DNA of 64,000 bases from Dyadobacter luticola (GCF_005860805.1 NZ_VCEJ01000002.1:1906375-1970374); one strand, 5' to 3'; counted from the first letter of the stretch, positions 43,762 to 52,913 are shown. The notes: generated from the letters alone by a model not told the origin. Numbers and translations are program-made.

Positions 43762-45297
43762 ATGCAAGCAGCCACCGGCCAAAAAGAGTATGATTTTGTG
43801 ATTGTAGGGAGTGGTCTGGGCGGACTGGCTTGTGCCGGTATTCTCGCGAAGGAAGGATATAGTGTGGTTGTTTTGGAAAAAAACCATCAGATCGGCGGGC
43901 ATTTGCAGGTGTACAGCCGCGGAAAAAGCATTTTCGACACCGGCGTACATTATGTAGGCAGCCTCGATCCGGGCGAAAATCTTTACCAGTTTTTCAAGTA
44001 CCTCGGCATTCTGGACAAGCTGAAATTGAAGCGGATGGATGAGGACAAGGTAGATGTGATCCGCTTTGATGACGGTAGCGAATATGCTTACGCTCAGGGA
44101 TTTGAGCATTTTGAAGAGCAGCTTATCTCCTATTTTCCCGAGGAAAAAAATGCGATTGAGACTTACTGCGAAAAGATCAGGGATATATGCAGCAAGTTTC
44201 CGCTCTATAACCTGCGGGTTTCTGATGAAAACCATTACCAGACCGACGGCAGCGTCACCGGCCTCAATGCGTATGATTACATTGCTTCGCTGACGGAGAA
44301 TGTCCGGCTGCGTAACGTGCTGGCTGGCGCAAATTTGCTTTATGCCGGCGTGAAAGAAAAAACACCTTTTTACGTCCATGCACTGATCACAAAAAGTTAT
44401 CTTTCAGGCGCTTATAAGTTTATTGATGGCGGCTCGCAAATTGCGATCCAGCTGAGCCGGGTGATCCGCCAGCACGGCGGCCAAATTTTCAAGCATAAAA
44501 AGGTGGTATCTGCCAATTACCACGAAAACGGCGAGGTCTCGGAAGTAGTCCTCGAAAATGGTGAGACGGTGCGGGGCAGGCAATTTATTTCCAATGTACA
44601 CCCGTCCATGACGATCGATATTTTTGGCAGCGACCGGTTTTTGAATGTGTATAAAAACCGCGTGCACGGCCTGAAAAATAGCATTTCAACATTTCTGGTG
44701 CATATTACTTTCCTTGAAAAAAGTTTTGAATATCTTAACTACAACATTTACCAGCATCATATAGATAATGTCTGGGACGGCGTGGAGTACGATCAGGAAA
44801 CGTGGCCGCAAACCTATTTTATCTGCACACCATACATTTCAAAAACCGGTCAATACGCTGATTCTATGTCGATTATGACTTACATGAATGCGCAGGAGAC
44901 CGAAAAATGGAGCGGAACTTTCAGCACCGTCGCCGAGCCGGGAAAACGAGATGAGGAATATCTGGAATTCAAAAAAGAGAAAGAAAAACAGGTGATCCGG
45001 AAATTGGAGAATGTCTTTCCGGGTATTTCTGAGAAAGTTAAATCGGTCCACAGCGCGTCTCCGCTCACATTCCGGGATTATATCGGCAACCGCGACGGCT
45101 CACTATATGGAATCGAAAAAGATTCCGGCTCTGCGGCGCGGACGCAGATCAACACAAAAACAAGGATTCCCAATCTGCACCTGACCGGCCAGAACATATC
45201 TTTGCACGGAATATTGGGGGTGACGGTAAGTGCGTTCATCACGTGCTTTTCTTTTATAGATAAACATATACTCGTTGATAAAGTTAAAAATGCCTGA
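43762..45297 (+). CDS. FAD-dependent oxidoreductase (phytoene-desaturase/isomerase-like)
   Basis: This 511-residue flavoprotein has a dinucleotide-binding VGSGLGGLACAG motif at residues 16-21, GGHLQVYSRGKSIFDTGVHY in the CrtI/retinol-saturase manner and a C-terminal TGQNISLHGILGVTVSAF flavin motif. Relatives saturate, desaturate or isomerise polyenes, so oxidation or isomerisation of the polyene chain is likely. The gene lies 33 bases after the fusion gene and its end overlaps the next flavoprotein gene by about 23 bases or less, depending on the true start. Its exact reaction is unknown. Confidence 0.82.
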   Translation: MQAATGQKEYDFVIVGSGLGGLACAGILAKEGYSVVVLEKNHQIGGHLQVYSRGKSIFDTGVHYVGSLDPGENLYQFFKYLGILDKLKLKRMDEDKVDVIRFDDGSEYAYAQGFEHFEEQLISYFPEEKNAIETYCEKIRDICSKFPLYNLRVSDENHYQTDGSVTGLNAYDYIASLTENVRLRNVLAGANLLYAGVKEKTPFYVHALITKSYLSGAYKFIDGGSQIAIQLSRVIRQHGGQIFKHKKVVSANYHENGEVSEVVLENGETVRGRQFISNVHPSMTIDIFGSDRFLNVYKNRVHGLKNSISTFLVHITFLEKSFEYLNYNIYQHHIDNVWDGVEYDQETWPQTYFICTPYISKTGQYADSMSIMTYMNAQETEKWSGTFSTVAEPGKRDEEYLEFKKEKEKQVIRKLENVFPGISEKVKSVHSASPLTFRDYIGNRDGSLYGIEKDSGSAARTQINTKTRIPNLHLTGQNISLHGILGVTVSAFITCFSFIDKHILVDKVKNA

Positions 45298-46537
45298 GAT
45301 TATGCAAACGGTTGATGTTGTTGTCATTGGTGCCGGACCAGCCGGAACAGTTGCGGCTTCTTATTTGAAGAAACAGGGGTACCAGGTGACCATTTTGGAA
45401 AAAGAAAAATTCCCAAGATTTCAGATCGGTGAAAGCCTGCTGCCGTGCTGCATGATGCACCTGGAAGAAGCCGGGCTGCTGGAAGCGGTGAAAGCACGGA
45501 ATTTTCAGAAGAAAACCGGCGCGGCATTTATGAAAGGCAACAAAAGATGCGAGTTCTTTTTTTCGCAGCAATTCACCAAAGGCTGGACGTGGACCTGGCA
45601 GGTAAAACGCGCCGATTTTGACTTAACATTGGCAGAAGCAACCCGCGAAAAAGGGGTGGACGTCAACTTTGAATGTGAGGTTCTGAGCGTACAATGCGGC
45701 CCTGATGAACAAACATTGGAATACCGCGATAATGAGGGCGGATCGCATTCGATCAAATGCAAATTTATCATCGATTCGAGTGGCTACGGACGTGTTTTGC
45801 CACGACTTTTTGACCTGAGCAAACCTTCGGCCTTTACGCCGCGCGGCGCGGTTTTCTCGCATTTGGAAGATAAAAACCGTACGCAGGTAGCCAGCAATAA
45901 CATTTTCGTGCATTCTTTCGACAACAATAAATCGTGGATCTGGGCGATACCTTTTTCCGACGGCTCAACTTCGGTCGGGATTGTGGGGGATAAGGAAAAA
46001 ATTATTGCGCTGGCCGAAAATGGCGGTGAAAAGTATAAGCATTTCATCCAGAACTTCGAGGATCTGCACGGCCGGTTTGCCGATTCTGAATTTAAATTCG
46101 AGCCGCGCCACATTCTCGGTTATTCCATTGGCGTGAAGAAAATGTTCGGTGAAGGTTTTGTGCTTTCCGGAAACAGCACCGAATTCCTGGATCCGATCTT
46201 TTCATCGGGCGTCACTTTCGCTACCGCATCGGGGCTGCTCTCAGCCAAAATGACCGAAAGGCATTTAAAAGGTGAAAATGTAGATTGGAAAAAAGACTAT
46301 GAAGATGTGATCCAGAAAGGCATCGACGTTTTCCGCAGCTATGTCACCGGCTGGTACAGTGGTGATTTTCAGACGATTGTTTTCGCCAGGGATATTGATA
46401 ATGATATTAAAAACCAAATCTGCTCGGTACTTGCCGGCTACGTTTGGGACCACACCAATCCTTTCGTCAAAAAGCATGATACGATCCTGCCAACGCTGGC
46501 AAAAGTGATCAAAATGAAGGAGCAAAGTTTGGCTTAA
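45275..46537 (+). CDS. Flavin-dependent halogenase/monooxygenase-like protein
   Basis: This 420-residue protein has the FAD-binding GAGPAG motif (from Gly19), GESLLPCCM, and WIWAIP at 221-226, matching the WxWxIP signature of flavin-dependent halogenases. Lys79/Lys80 sit in a KKTGAAF segment where halogenases carry their catalytic lysine. It could chlorinate the aryl ring (chloro-flexirubins are known) or hydroxylate it; the family contains both. Starts at 45275, 45290 or 45302 are possible; the first overlaps the previous gene. Its stop codon shares the TTAA at 46534-46537 with the convergent gene. Confidence 0.8.
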   Translation: MIKLKMPEIMQTVDVVVIGAGPAGTVAASYLKKQGYQVTILEKEKFPRFQIGESLLPCCMMHLEEAGLLEAVKARNFQKKTGAAFMKGNKRCEFFFSQQFTKGWTWTWQVKRADFDLTLAEATREKGVDVNFECEVLSVQCGPDEQTLEYRDNEGGSHSIKCKFIIDSSGYGRVLPRLFDLSKPSAFTPRGAVFSHLEDKNRTQVASNNIFVHSFDNNKSWIWAIPFSDGSTSVGIVGDKEKIIALAENGGEKYKHFIQNFEDLHGRFADSEFKFEPRHILGYSIGVKKMFGEGFVLSGNSTEFLDPIFSSGVTFATASGLLSAKMTERHLKGENVDWKKDYEDVIQKGIDVFRSYVTGWYSGDFQTIVFARDIDNDIKNQICSVLAGYVWDHTNPFVKKHDTILPTLAKVIKMKEQSLA

Positions 46538-47580
46538 AACTGCTTGTCGAGCAGGATAAATCCGTGCTGCGTTCCTTTGACGTGGTTGTAAATCAGGACA
46601 TGAGTCGTTTTCCCGGATAATCCGGCGCTGTAAACACATTCAGCTGGGGCGATTTTTCCGCCGAGCAGCTGCACGCCCATCCAGGTAGCAAATGCGGACG
46701 AAGTTGGGTAATCGCCCACCATATTTTTGAATGTATAGGTGTTGCTTTCAGGAAAAAGCCGGCTTTGCAGGTTCTTGAAAATGTAGTCCGTACGGTTATC
46801 GCCGCTAAATCCTAGGATTAATGTATCAATATCATCTGGCGAAAGGCTGTTTTTCTCAAGAAAATACAAAAGTCTTACTTCAATCTCATTTTCAGGCAGA
46901 TAACTACTCTGATCTAAATCTTTTATCCGGGCTATGGCCTGATCCGGCTCCGAACTAAGCACAAACATCGCTGCGCCCTCACCATTGACAGAACCGGGGC
47001 TATCGGTCGAAAGTAATGTCGCAGAAGTAAACTGCCCACTTTTGAATGCGCCGCTAAGGGAATCGATGTTGTGGTTGTAATCTGAGATTTCGTCCACATT
47101 TCCCACTAATAATCTTTTCGCGTTTCCTTCTTCGAGCAACATCATGGCGTCCAGCAAGGCCGCTTCAAATGCAAGACCATTGTGAACGTGGGTTGTGTTG
47201 TAACCTGTGATTTTGCTCATTAAAGCCAGGTTACCAGCGACGGCATTGGGCGTGCTTTGAACAAAATTTGTCGGCGTCAATGTGCCTTCGTTGTAATCCA
47301 CAATCTGATTGAGAAATTTCAGGCAGTCTTCCAGCCCACCATTTGCGGTGCCTAAAATAATGCCGTCTACATTCGAAGATTTGATGAGTGGTAAACCCGC
47401 CCCCACTCCCATCCTGACCGCCTTGCCCATTCTTCTCAGCAAGCCGGCCGGGATCAGCGGCCCGTAATCGGGTTCAATAGCCGGGTATCTGTCGCCTTCA
47501 TAAACTTTTACCTGACCGTCGAAAAAAGAATTGTCAAAAGTTTGTTGAGGTGAAATACAGGCGGTACTAATGATATACAT
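46534..47580 (-). CDS. Second ketosynthase chain-length-factor-like protein
   Basis: This 348-residue thiolase-fold protein is a paralog of 29939-30874 (AGLLRRMGKAVRMGVGAGLP, ILGTANGGLEDCLKFLNQIV, TPTNFVQSTPNAVAGNLALM). The nucleophile position reads THVHNGLAFEAAL, without cysteine, so it should be non-catalytic and pair with an active ketosynthase. It is convergent with the halogenase-like gene and lies apart from the main operon, which makes its partner uncertain. It may set the length of the resorcinol-side or polyene chain. Confidence 0.75.
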   Translation of the reverse strand: MYIISTACISPQQTFDNSFFDGQVKVYEGDRYPAIEPDYGPLIPAGLLRRMGKAVRMGVGAGLPLIKSSNVDGIILGTANGGLEDCLKFLNQIVDYNEGTLTPTNFVQSTPNAVAGNLALMSKITGYNTTHVHNGLAFEAALLDAMMLLEEGNAKRLLVGNVDEISDYNHNIDSLSGAFKSGQFTSATLLSTDSPGSVNGEGAAMFVLSSEPDQAIARIKDLDQSSYLPENEIEVRLLYFLEKNSLSPDDIDTLILGFSGDNRTDYIFKNLQSRLFPESNTYTFKNMVGDYPTSSAFATWMGVQLLGGKIAPAECVYSAGLSGKTTHVLIYNHVKGTQHGFILLDKQF

Positions 47581-47615
47581 TCCTAAAATAACATTGAGTT
47601 TGGTGGTTGGACTTT

Positions 47616-49247
47616 TTACCGGGCGTCCGAAATGAACTTCCTAATCTCCGCTGCGTAAGCATCGATTTGCTTGCGCTTTTCTTCTTCATTCCACCCCAAT
47701 TCCCGTGCCATCAGAGCAGCAACCTCGGGCAGGCAGTTCAGGGTTTCATTCCAATCGGTGATTTCAAGCCGGATTCGTCGCGCCAGGAAGTCCCTGGGCG
47801 TCACGGCCATTTCGTGCCGGACGGTATGAATCACTTCGGCTTTAATGTAGGGATATTGAGCGACCAGTCTCTCTTTCAACGCAGGCTCCGCCAAAACAAT
47901 ATCGCCGATCAGTGACGCTCTTGATCCATATTTTTTTACTAAATGCTGCGAAATATCTTCCAACAAACCTGTTTTATCTGACAATGTTTTCCAGGAATCG
48001 AAGCTGTAATTTTCCCCGCCAGCCAGGATATGGTTATCCGTCGTGCAAGCATTTTGACGTGCAAAAATCTCATCAGCCTGGTCGATGGTATCCTTTGCCA
48101 TCAGGCGGTAAGTCGTCCACTTTCCACCCAGCAAGCTCACCAGCCCCGAAGCCGCATCCACTTCCACTTCATGATCACGCACCAGACTTTTTGTTGATTT
48201 GGAAGGATCCGCCGCCAAAAGTGGCCGCAGCCCACCGAAGCCGGACTTCAAGTCACTGATGTTGATTTGTTTGGCTAAGTAAGGATTGAGCGTATCCGCG
48301 AGATATTGCATTTCCTGCTGGTTCAATGTTGGTTCCGCGTTGAGCTCGTCATTCTCCGTATCTGTCGTCCCCACCATCGTAGCGCCTTCAAAAGGAATCG
48401 CAAAAACGACCCGACCATCGGAAGTTTTCGGGATGAGCATGGCATATTCACTGTTCAACGTTTCAGGCGGCAGCATAATGTGGACGCCTTTGCTGGGCCT
48501 CAGCCGTTCAGATAATGTTGTATTTGCCAAAAGGCGCACTGCGTCAGAAAACGGTCCTGTACAATTAATGAATAGTTTGGCGCGCACATGTAAATTTTCG
48601 CCGGTAATCACATCCGTCAGTCCCGCACTGGTCAGCTTCCCATTTTTGTCTTTTTCAAAACCATCAACATTCAAATAATTCGCGATTGCTGCGCCACTTT
48701 CAGAGGCAGACTGCGCCAAAGCCAGGCAGTATCTTGCATCATCCAGCTGGCCGTCGTAGTAGAGTACGCCGCTGTGCAATTTCGTTTTGTTCAATGTGGG
48801 CATTTTCGCGAGGACTTCGCTTTTGCTCAGCCACTTGCTTTTTGGCAGGGTATCATTGATCGCAAATGCGTCGTACATCTGCAAGCCGATTTTGAAATAC
48901 AACCCTTCAAACCAGGAACTTACTGGCGTCATCAATGCCAGCGGGCGGGCCAGGTGCGGCGCGTTTTTAAGCACCGTATGCCGCTCCTCCAACCCATGAC
49001 GGACTTGTTTCAGCTGCGCAAAATCGAGTTTTTTGAATGCTTGTTCGAGGTATCTCACCCCTCCGTGGATCAGTTTGGTGGAACGCGAAGAAGTCTCCGA
49101 AGCAAAATCTTTTCTATCAATCAAGGCAACCTTATACCCACGCAAAACCGCGTCTAGCGCACATCCGGCCCCACTCGCCCCCGCACCGATTATACAGATA
49201 TCAAATTCTTCATTTTTTAATCTATCGAGAGAAGCAATGCGGTTCAT
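47616..49247 (-). CDS. glpD: Glycerol-3-phosphate dehydrogenase/oxidase
   Basis: This 543-residue membrane-associated FAD enzyme oxidises sn-glycerol 3-phosphate to dihydroxyacetone phosphate and passes electrons to the quinone pool. The FAD-binding IIGAGASGAGCALDA and the signature SRSTKLIHGGVRYLEQAF are both present near the N-terminus, and MVGTTDTENDELNAEPT and SLLGGKWTTYRLMAKDTID fit the later domain. The C-terminal DUF/alpha-helical GlpO domain is complete. It is monocistronic; no glpF/glpK neighbour is seen. Confidence 0.92.
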   Translation of the reverse strand: MNRIASLDRLKNEEFDICIIGAGASGAGCALDAVLRGYKVALIDRKDFASETSSRSTKLIHGGVRYLEQAFKKLDFAQLKQVRHGLEERHTVLKNAPHLARPLALMTPVSSWFEGLYFKIGLQMYDAFAINDTLPKSKWLSKSEVLAKMPTLNKTKLHSGVLYYDGQLDDARYCLALAQSASESGAAIANYLNVDGFEKDKNGKLTSAGLTDVITGENLHVRAKLFINCTGPFSDAVRLLANTTLSERLRPSKGVHIMLPPETLNSEYAMLIPKTSDGRVVFAIPFEGATMVGTTDTENDELNAEPTLNQQEMQYLADTLNPYLAKQINISDLKSGFGGLRPLLAADPSKSTKSLVRDHEVEVDAASGLVSLLGGKWTTYRLMAKDTIDQADEIFARQNACTTDNHILAGGENYSFDSWKTLSDKTGLLEDISQHLVKKYGSRASLIGDIVLAEPALKERLVAQYPYIKAEVIHTVRHEMAVTPRDFLARRIRLEITDWNETLNCLPEVAALMARELGWNEEEKRKQIDAYAAEIRKFISDAR

Positions 49248-49400
49248 CAGCAGGAGAAAATAGGTCTGAGTAAATTAAGCCTGCCGCAAAAGTACAAAGT
49301 CAGGGGGATTATCGAGCCAATGGTACAATAATTGCTCCTTCCATACCAACACGCTACTAATCACCTGAAACAAAAATCAATTTAACTAAAACTGAAAATT

Positions 49401-49859
49401 ATGGGCTTACTATCGTTTTTTACGGGTGCGGGGGAAAAGGTTTTCAAAAAAGAAGATGTTGCCGCGCCTACTCCTGCCGCAGAACCGCTCCGCGCCAGTG
49501 CCTTGCTCGCGCATGTCAAGTCGCTGGGATTGAAATACAATAACCTGACTGTGAAGACTTCCGGTGATACGGTCACCATCATTGGAGAAGTGGCCAACCA
49601 GGAAGATGCGGAAAAAATCGCTTTGGCGGTAGGTAATGTGGAAGGCGTAAAAGCGGTCGATGACCAACTGAAAGTAGCCACGCCAGCGCCTCCTGCCACT
49701 TATCACACTGTGGAAAAAGGCGACACGCTTTCAAAAATTGCCCAGACCGTTTATGGCGATATGATGAAATATCCGATCATTTTTGAAGCGAATAAACCCA
49801 TGCTGACGGATCCGGACAAAATTTATCCCGGACAAGTTTTAAGAATCCCGGCAGCATAA
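49401..49859 (+). CDS. BON-LysM protein (Kbp/YgaU-type)
   Basis: This 152-residue protein has a BON domain (about residues 30-95, KSLGLKYNNLTVKTSGDTVT followed by VEGVKAVDDQLKV) and a C-terminal LysM domain (YHTVEKGDTLSKIAQTVYGD to YPGQVLRIPAA). The layout matches E. coli Kbp (YgaU), a potassium-binding cytosolic protein. There is no signal peptide, consistent with the cytosolic relatives. A terminator lies directly behind it, facing the rplI gene. Confidence 0.85.
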   Translation: MGLLSFFTGAGEKVFKKEDVAAPTPAAEPLRASALLAHVKSLGLKYNNLTVKTSGDTVTIIGEVANQEDAEKIALAVGNVEGVKAVDDQLKVATPAPPATYHTVEKGDTLSKIAQTVYGDMMKYPIIFEANKPMLTDPDKIYPGQVLRIPAA

Positions 49860-49878
49860 AACGCTAAGTATAGACATA

Positions 49879-49910
49879 AAAAAAAGCAGCCCGAGAGCTG
49901 CTTTTTTTAT
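49879..49910. terminator. Bidirectional terminator between the LysM gene and rplI
   Basis: AAAAAAAGCAGC (49879-49890) pairs with GCTGCTTTTTTT (49897-49908) around a 6-base loop, with A and T tracts on the two sides. It separates convergent genes. Confidence 0.85.
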
Positions 49911-49925
49911 GTCCTTTAAAGAAGA

Positions 49926-50372
49926 TTAATCTTCTGCCGCAATTACATTCAAAGTAATTTTTGGTTTCACTTCTTTGTGAAGATCGATGGTTGCAGAATA
50001 TGTACCGATCGATTTAACATCGTCAACGGTAATTTTCTTGCGATCGATATCGAAACCTTTGGCTTTCAGAATGTCAGCCACTTGGGTATTGGTTACACGT
50101 CCGAAAATACGGCCGCTTTCCCCTACCACAGTTTTGATATCAATAGTCAGGTCACCGATAGCAGTTGCGATATCTTCCGCATCTTTTTTCAGCTTCTCAG
50201 CTTTGTGCGCTGCCTGACGAACGTTTTCAGTAACGATTTTGCGGTTGGATGCATTAGCCAAAAGCGCAAATCCCTGAGGAATAAGATAGTTACGACCGTA
50301 ACCTGCTTTCACAGTCACGATATCGTTCTTATAGCCTACTCCTGCTATATCTGTTATAAGTATGATTTCCAT
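49926..50372 (-). CDS. rplI: Ribosomal protein bL9
   Basis: This 148-residue 50S protein binds 23S rRNA near the L1 stalk base. The N-terminal domain signature is MEIILITDIAGVGYKNDIVT followed by VKAGYGRNYLIPQGFALLA, and a helix connects to the C-terminal domain (FGRVTNTQVADILKAKG). Normal length. It is last in the rpsF-rpsR-rplI operon, the standard bacterial order, 21 bases after rpsR. Confidence 0.97.
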   Translation of the reverse strand: MEIILITDIAGVGYKNDIVTVKAGYGRNYLIPQGFALLANASNRKIVTENVRQAAHKAEKLKKDAEDIATAIGDLTIDIKTVVGESGRIFGRVTNTQVADILKAKGFDIDRKKITVDDVKSIGTYSATIDLHKEVKPKITLNVIAAED

Positions 50373-50393
50373 TGTTTGTAGCTTCTTTCTTTA

Positions 50394-50645
50394 TTATTTC
50401 AATTGATCAGCAACAAATGGCAATAACGCCAAGTGACGTGCTCTTTTAACAGCCTGGGAAACTTTGCGCTGATATTTCAGGCTTGTTCCGGTAAGACGGC
50501 GAGGAAGGATTTTACCTTGCTCATTGATCAGCTTCAACAAGAAATCAGGGTTCTTGTAGTCGATATATTTAATGCCAGCTTTTTTGAAACGGCAATATTT
50601 CTTGCGGTTAATGTTCTTTTCAACCGGCTCGTTTACGAGTGACAT
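50394..50645 (-). CDS. rpsR: Ribosomal protein bS18
   Basis: This 83-residue 30S protein has the bS18 core [20 protein letters not shown] then [20 protein letters not shown] and [20 protein letters not shown]. It pairs with bS6 on the platform of the small subunit. It starts 3 bases after the rpsF stop and is followed by rplI. Confidence 0.97.
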   Translation of the reverse strand: MSLVNEPVEKNINRKKYCRFKKAGIKYIDYKNPDFLLKLINEQGKILPRRLTGTSLKYQRKVSQAVKRARHLALLPFVADQLK

Positions 50646-50648
50646 AGC

Positions 50649-51029
50649 TTATGCGTTTTCGGTTTTAGATTCAGCAGATTCTTCTTTTTTCCTTCCAACA
50701 AGTCCTTTACGTTTTTTCTCGTTGTAAGCAATTGAATGCTTGTCAAGGACGATAGTCATGAAACGCAAAACGCGCTCATCGCGACGGAATTCTGTTTCCA
50801 AAACGTCAACTACATTGCCTTCGGTTGAAGTGTACTCCACAACATGGTAGAAGCCAGAGTTTTTCTTTTGGATAGGGTAGGCCAGCTTGCGCAATCCCCA
50901 ATTTTCTTCATGTACAATCTTGGCACCATTAGAGGTGATGATTGACGTGAATTTTTCAACGGCGTCCTTTGCCTGGGCCTCAGACAAAATGGGAGTTAGA
51001 ATGAACACCGTTTCATATTGCTTAGACAT
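50649..51029 (-). CDS. rpsF: Ribosomal protein bS6
   Basis: This 126-residue 30S protein has the bS6 beginning [20 protein letters not shown] and the conserved [20 protein letters not shown]. An acidic tail ([15 protein letters not shown]) extends the C-terminus, as in many Bacteroidota. It is the first gene of the rpsF-rpsR-rplI operon. The hairpin at 51060-51093 upstream could be the terminator of the preceding gene or part of the leader. Confidence 0.97.
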   Translation of the reverse strand: MSKQYETVFILTPILSEAQAKDAVEKFTSIITSNGAKIVHEENWGLRKLAYPIQKKNSGFYHVVEYTSTEGNVVDVLETEFRRDERVLRFMTIVLDKHSIAYNEKKRKGLVGRKKEESAESKTENA

Positions 51030-51059
51030 ACGGTAAAATGGTTAATTATAAAATGTAAA

Positions 51060-51093
51060 ACCCTCACTTTGGCATAACTACCAAAATGAGGGT
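51060..51093 (-). terminator. Hairpin between the coiled-coil gene and rpsF
   Basis: On the minus strand ACCCTCA and TGAGGGT form a 7-base stem continued by TTTGG/CCAAA with an 8-base loop, followed by TTTTACATTTTAT. It fits a terminator for the gene ending at 51168, but as it is 31 bases before rpsF a ribosomal-protein leader is possible. Confidence 0.45.
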
Positions 51094-51167
51094 GCAAAAA
51101 TAGGGCTTGAAATCCGAAATTCCAAGCCACTATGTATCTTAAAAACGAGTTATCTGGCCTTAAAGTC

Positions 51168-52109
51168 CTACTTCACTGTAAAATCTCCCTGCCCGATCTT
51201 GAAACCTTCACTATAAACCTCAATTGCGTACTTGCCGTCTTTCAAAGGAATACCGCCGCGGCCATAGAAAATATCTACTGATTGATTGGTATTCGTGAAA
51301 GAAACCGTCTGCTTCGAGCTGTAAATCATCTCTTTACCATCCATCATAAATGAACCTGAGCCGGTCGCCATGTCCGAAAGGACGGCACCATCGGGATCAA
51401 GGATACGCAGGTAAATGTCTTTTTCATTTTGCTTGGCAACTGCATTTTCACCCAGCTTGAAGTTTATCCGCAGCTTATCGATGCGCTTTGCACGATAATT
51501 TCCACCTTCACGCTCCTTACCTTTTGCAGATACTGCATTGACAGTCAGGTTTTCAGCACGTAAAGCAGAAGCGATGTTTACCTTTTCAGCCAGCTCTTTA
51601 TTTTGCGCAGAATAATTGTTCACTGAGTCAGCCAGAAGCTGCTTCTCGGATTCGAGGCCGGTCACTTTCTGGTTCAGCTCCTCGTTTTTAGAATTAGCAA
51701 GCCCCAATTCCTCCCGCAACCTGGAAATTTCCCCGTCTTTTTCAGACAAAACTCCTTCGTAGGACTTGATCTTTTTATTATAATTGGCAGCAGAATAAGT
51801 ACTTGAATTTTTCAGCTCCTGCTTATCCTTTTCCAGCTGCGCTTTCAATGCAATCAGAGAATCGACGCTGCCACCCAGCTTCTGGATTTCCGCGATTTTT
51901 ACGTCCAGCTCCGCCGAGATCGAGTCCAGCTTGGTTTTAATCGAAAGGACTTCCTCAGTCTTCGCAGTTATAATTTCGTCCTTCGCAAGATTCTCCTGTT
52001 TTTCGTGGTATATGAAGTACACAAGCACCAGATTGAGCAACAACAGAACTGCCAGAGCAGCCCATAACAGAGTCTTTCGGTCTTGTTTTTGTTCCTGATT
52101 ATAGTCCAT
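51168..52109 (-). CDS. Membrane-anchored coiled-coil protein, unknown function
   Basis: This 313-residue protein has a short basic N-terminus and one membrane helix (residues about 13-33, LLWAALAVLLLLNLVLVYFI). A long coiled coil (about 36-185) rich in Lys/Glu/Leu heptads follows, and then a beta-rich extracytoplasmic end (RIDKLRINFKLGENAVAKQN to GKYAIEVYSEGFKIGQGDF). Such proteins are frequent in Cytophagales with no assigned role. A structural or envelope-tethering function is plausible but only by shape. It is divergent from the YggS-type gene. Confidence 0.65.
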   Translation of the reverse strand: MDYNQEQKQDRKTLLWAALAVLLLLNLVLVYFIYHEKQENLAKDEIITAKTEEVLSIKTKLDSISAELDVKIAEIQKLGGSVDSLIALKAQLEKDKQELKNSSTYSAANYNKKIKSYEGVLSEKDGEISRLREELGLANSKNEELNQKVTGLESEKQLLADSVNNYSAQNKELAEKVNIASALRAENLTVNAVSAKGKEREGGNYRAKRIDKLRINFKLGENAVAKQNEKDIYLRILDPDGAVLSDMATGSGSFMMDGKEMIYSSKQTVSFTNTNQSVDIFYGRGGIPLKDGKYAIEVYSEGFKIGQGDFTVK

Positions 52110-52250
52110 ACAGAAGGTTAAATTTTAAATTTTAGTTGGTAAAAGAACTATGTTTTTTTCAATTTTGAAATATGTTAACATCGAATTCTGGTAACCGCCG
52201 GACATTTTCCTGATTTAACAGATTAATTATCAAAAAATTAGTACTGCTCA

Positions 52251-52913
52251 ATGCCTTCGATCGCCGAGAATATTGCCCGTTTGGAAAAAGGATTAAAACA
52301 GGAAACGAAGCTCGTGGCTGTTACTAAAACCAAGCCAGTAGAGGCGCTCATGGAAGCCTATCAGGCTGGCTCCAAACGCTTTGGTGAAAATAAAGTCCAG
52401 GAAATGGTGTCCAAGTTCGAGGCACTGCCGAAAGATATTGACTGGCACATGATCGGGCATTTACAAACTAATAAGGTCAAATATATTGCGCCTTTTGTTA
52501 CACTGATCCATTCGGTCGATAGCTTTAAACTGTTAAAGGAAATTAATAAAGAGGCGGCAAAAAGTGAGCGTATCATTGAATGTCTCCTGCAAATATTTAT
52601 TGCGAGCGAAGAAACCAAATTCGGTCTGTCAGAGGAAGAAGCGGCTGAAATTTTAAACTCGCCTGATCTCGCAGCCTTGACACATATAAAGGTTATAGGA
52701 TTGATGGGAATGGCCTCTAACACAGAAGATACCAACATTATCCGCACCGAATTCCGCGGATTAAAGGCGCTTTTCGAATCATTCAAAAAACTGGAAAACG
52801 ACCGGATTGAAATGCGGGAACTCTCCATGGGCATGAGCGGCGACTATGAGATTGCCATGGAAGAAGGCAGCACATTGATCCGGGTCGGCAGCGCTATTTT
52901 TGGCTCGCGGTAA
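52251..52913 (+). CDS. YggS-family pyridoxal phosphate homeostasis protein
   Basis: This 220-residue PLP-binding protein folds as an alanine-racemase-like barrel and buffers pyridoxal 5'-phosphate and amino/keto-acid pools. The Schiff-base lysine is Lys26 in KLVAVTKTKPV. RFGENKVQEM and DWHMIGHLQTNKVKYI are diagnostic, and the end MRELSMGMSGDYEIAMEEGS with TLIRVGSAIFG is complete. No neighbour in a B6 pathway is seen. It ends directly next to the convergent glycosyltransferase stop. Confidence 0.93.
   Translation: MPSIAENIARLEKGLKQETKLVAVTKTKPVEALMEAYQAGSKRFGENKVQEMVSKFEALPKDIDWHMIGHLQTNKVKYIAPFVTLIHSVDSFKLLKEINKEAAKSERIIECLLQIFIASEETKFGLSEEEAAEILNSPDLAALTHIKVIGLMGMASNTEDTNIIRTEFRGLKALFESFKKLENDRIEMRELSMGMSGDYEIAMEEGSTLIRVGSAIFGSR

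Noticed and set aside
52172-52181. ATGTTAACAT palindrome between divergent genes
   Set aside because: Only 10 bases, AT-rich, and not supported by a second copy nearby; too likely by chance.
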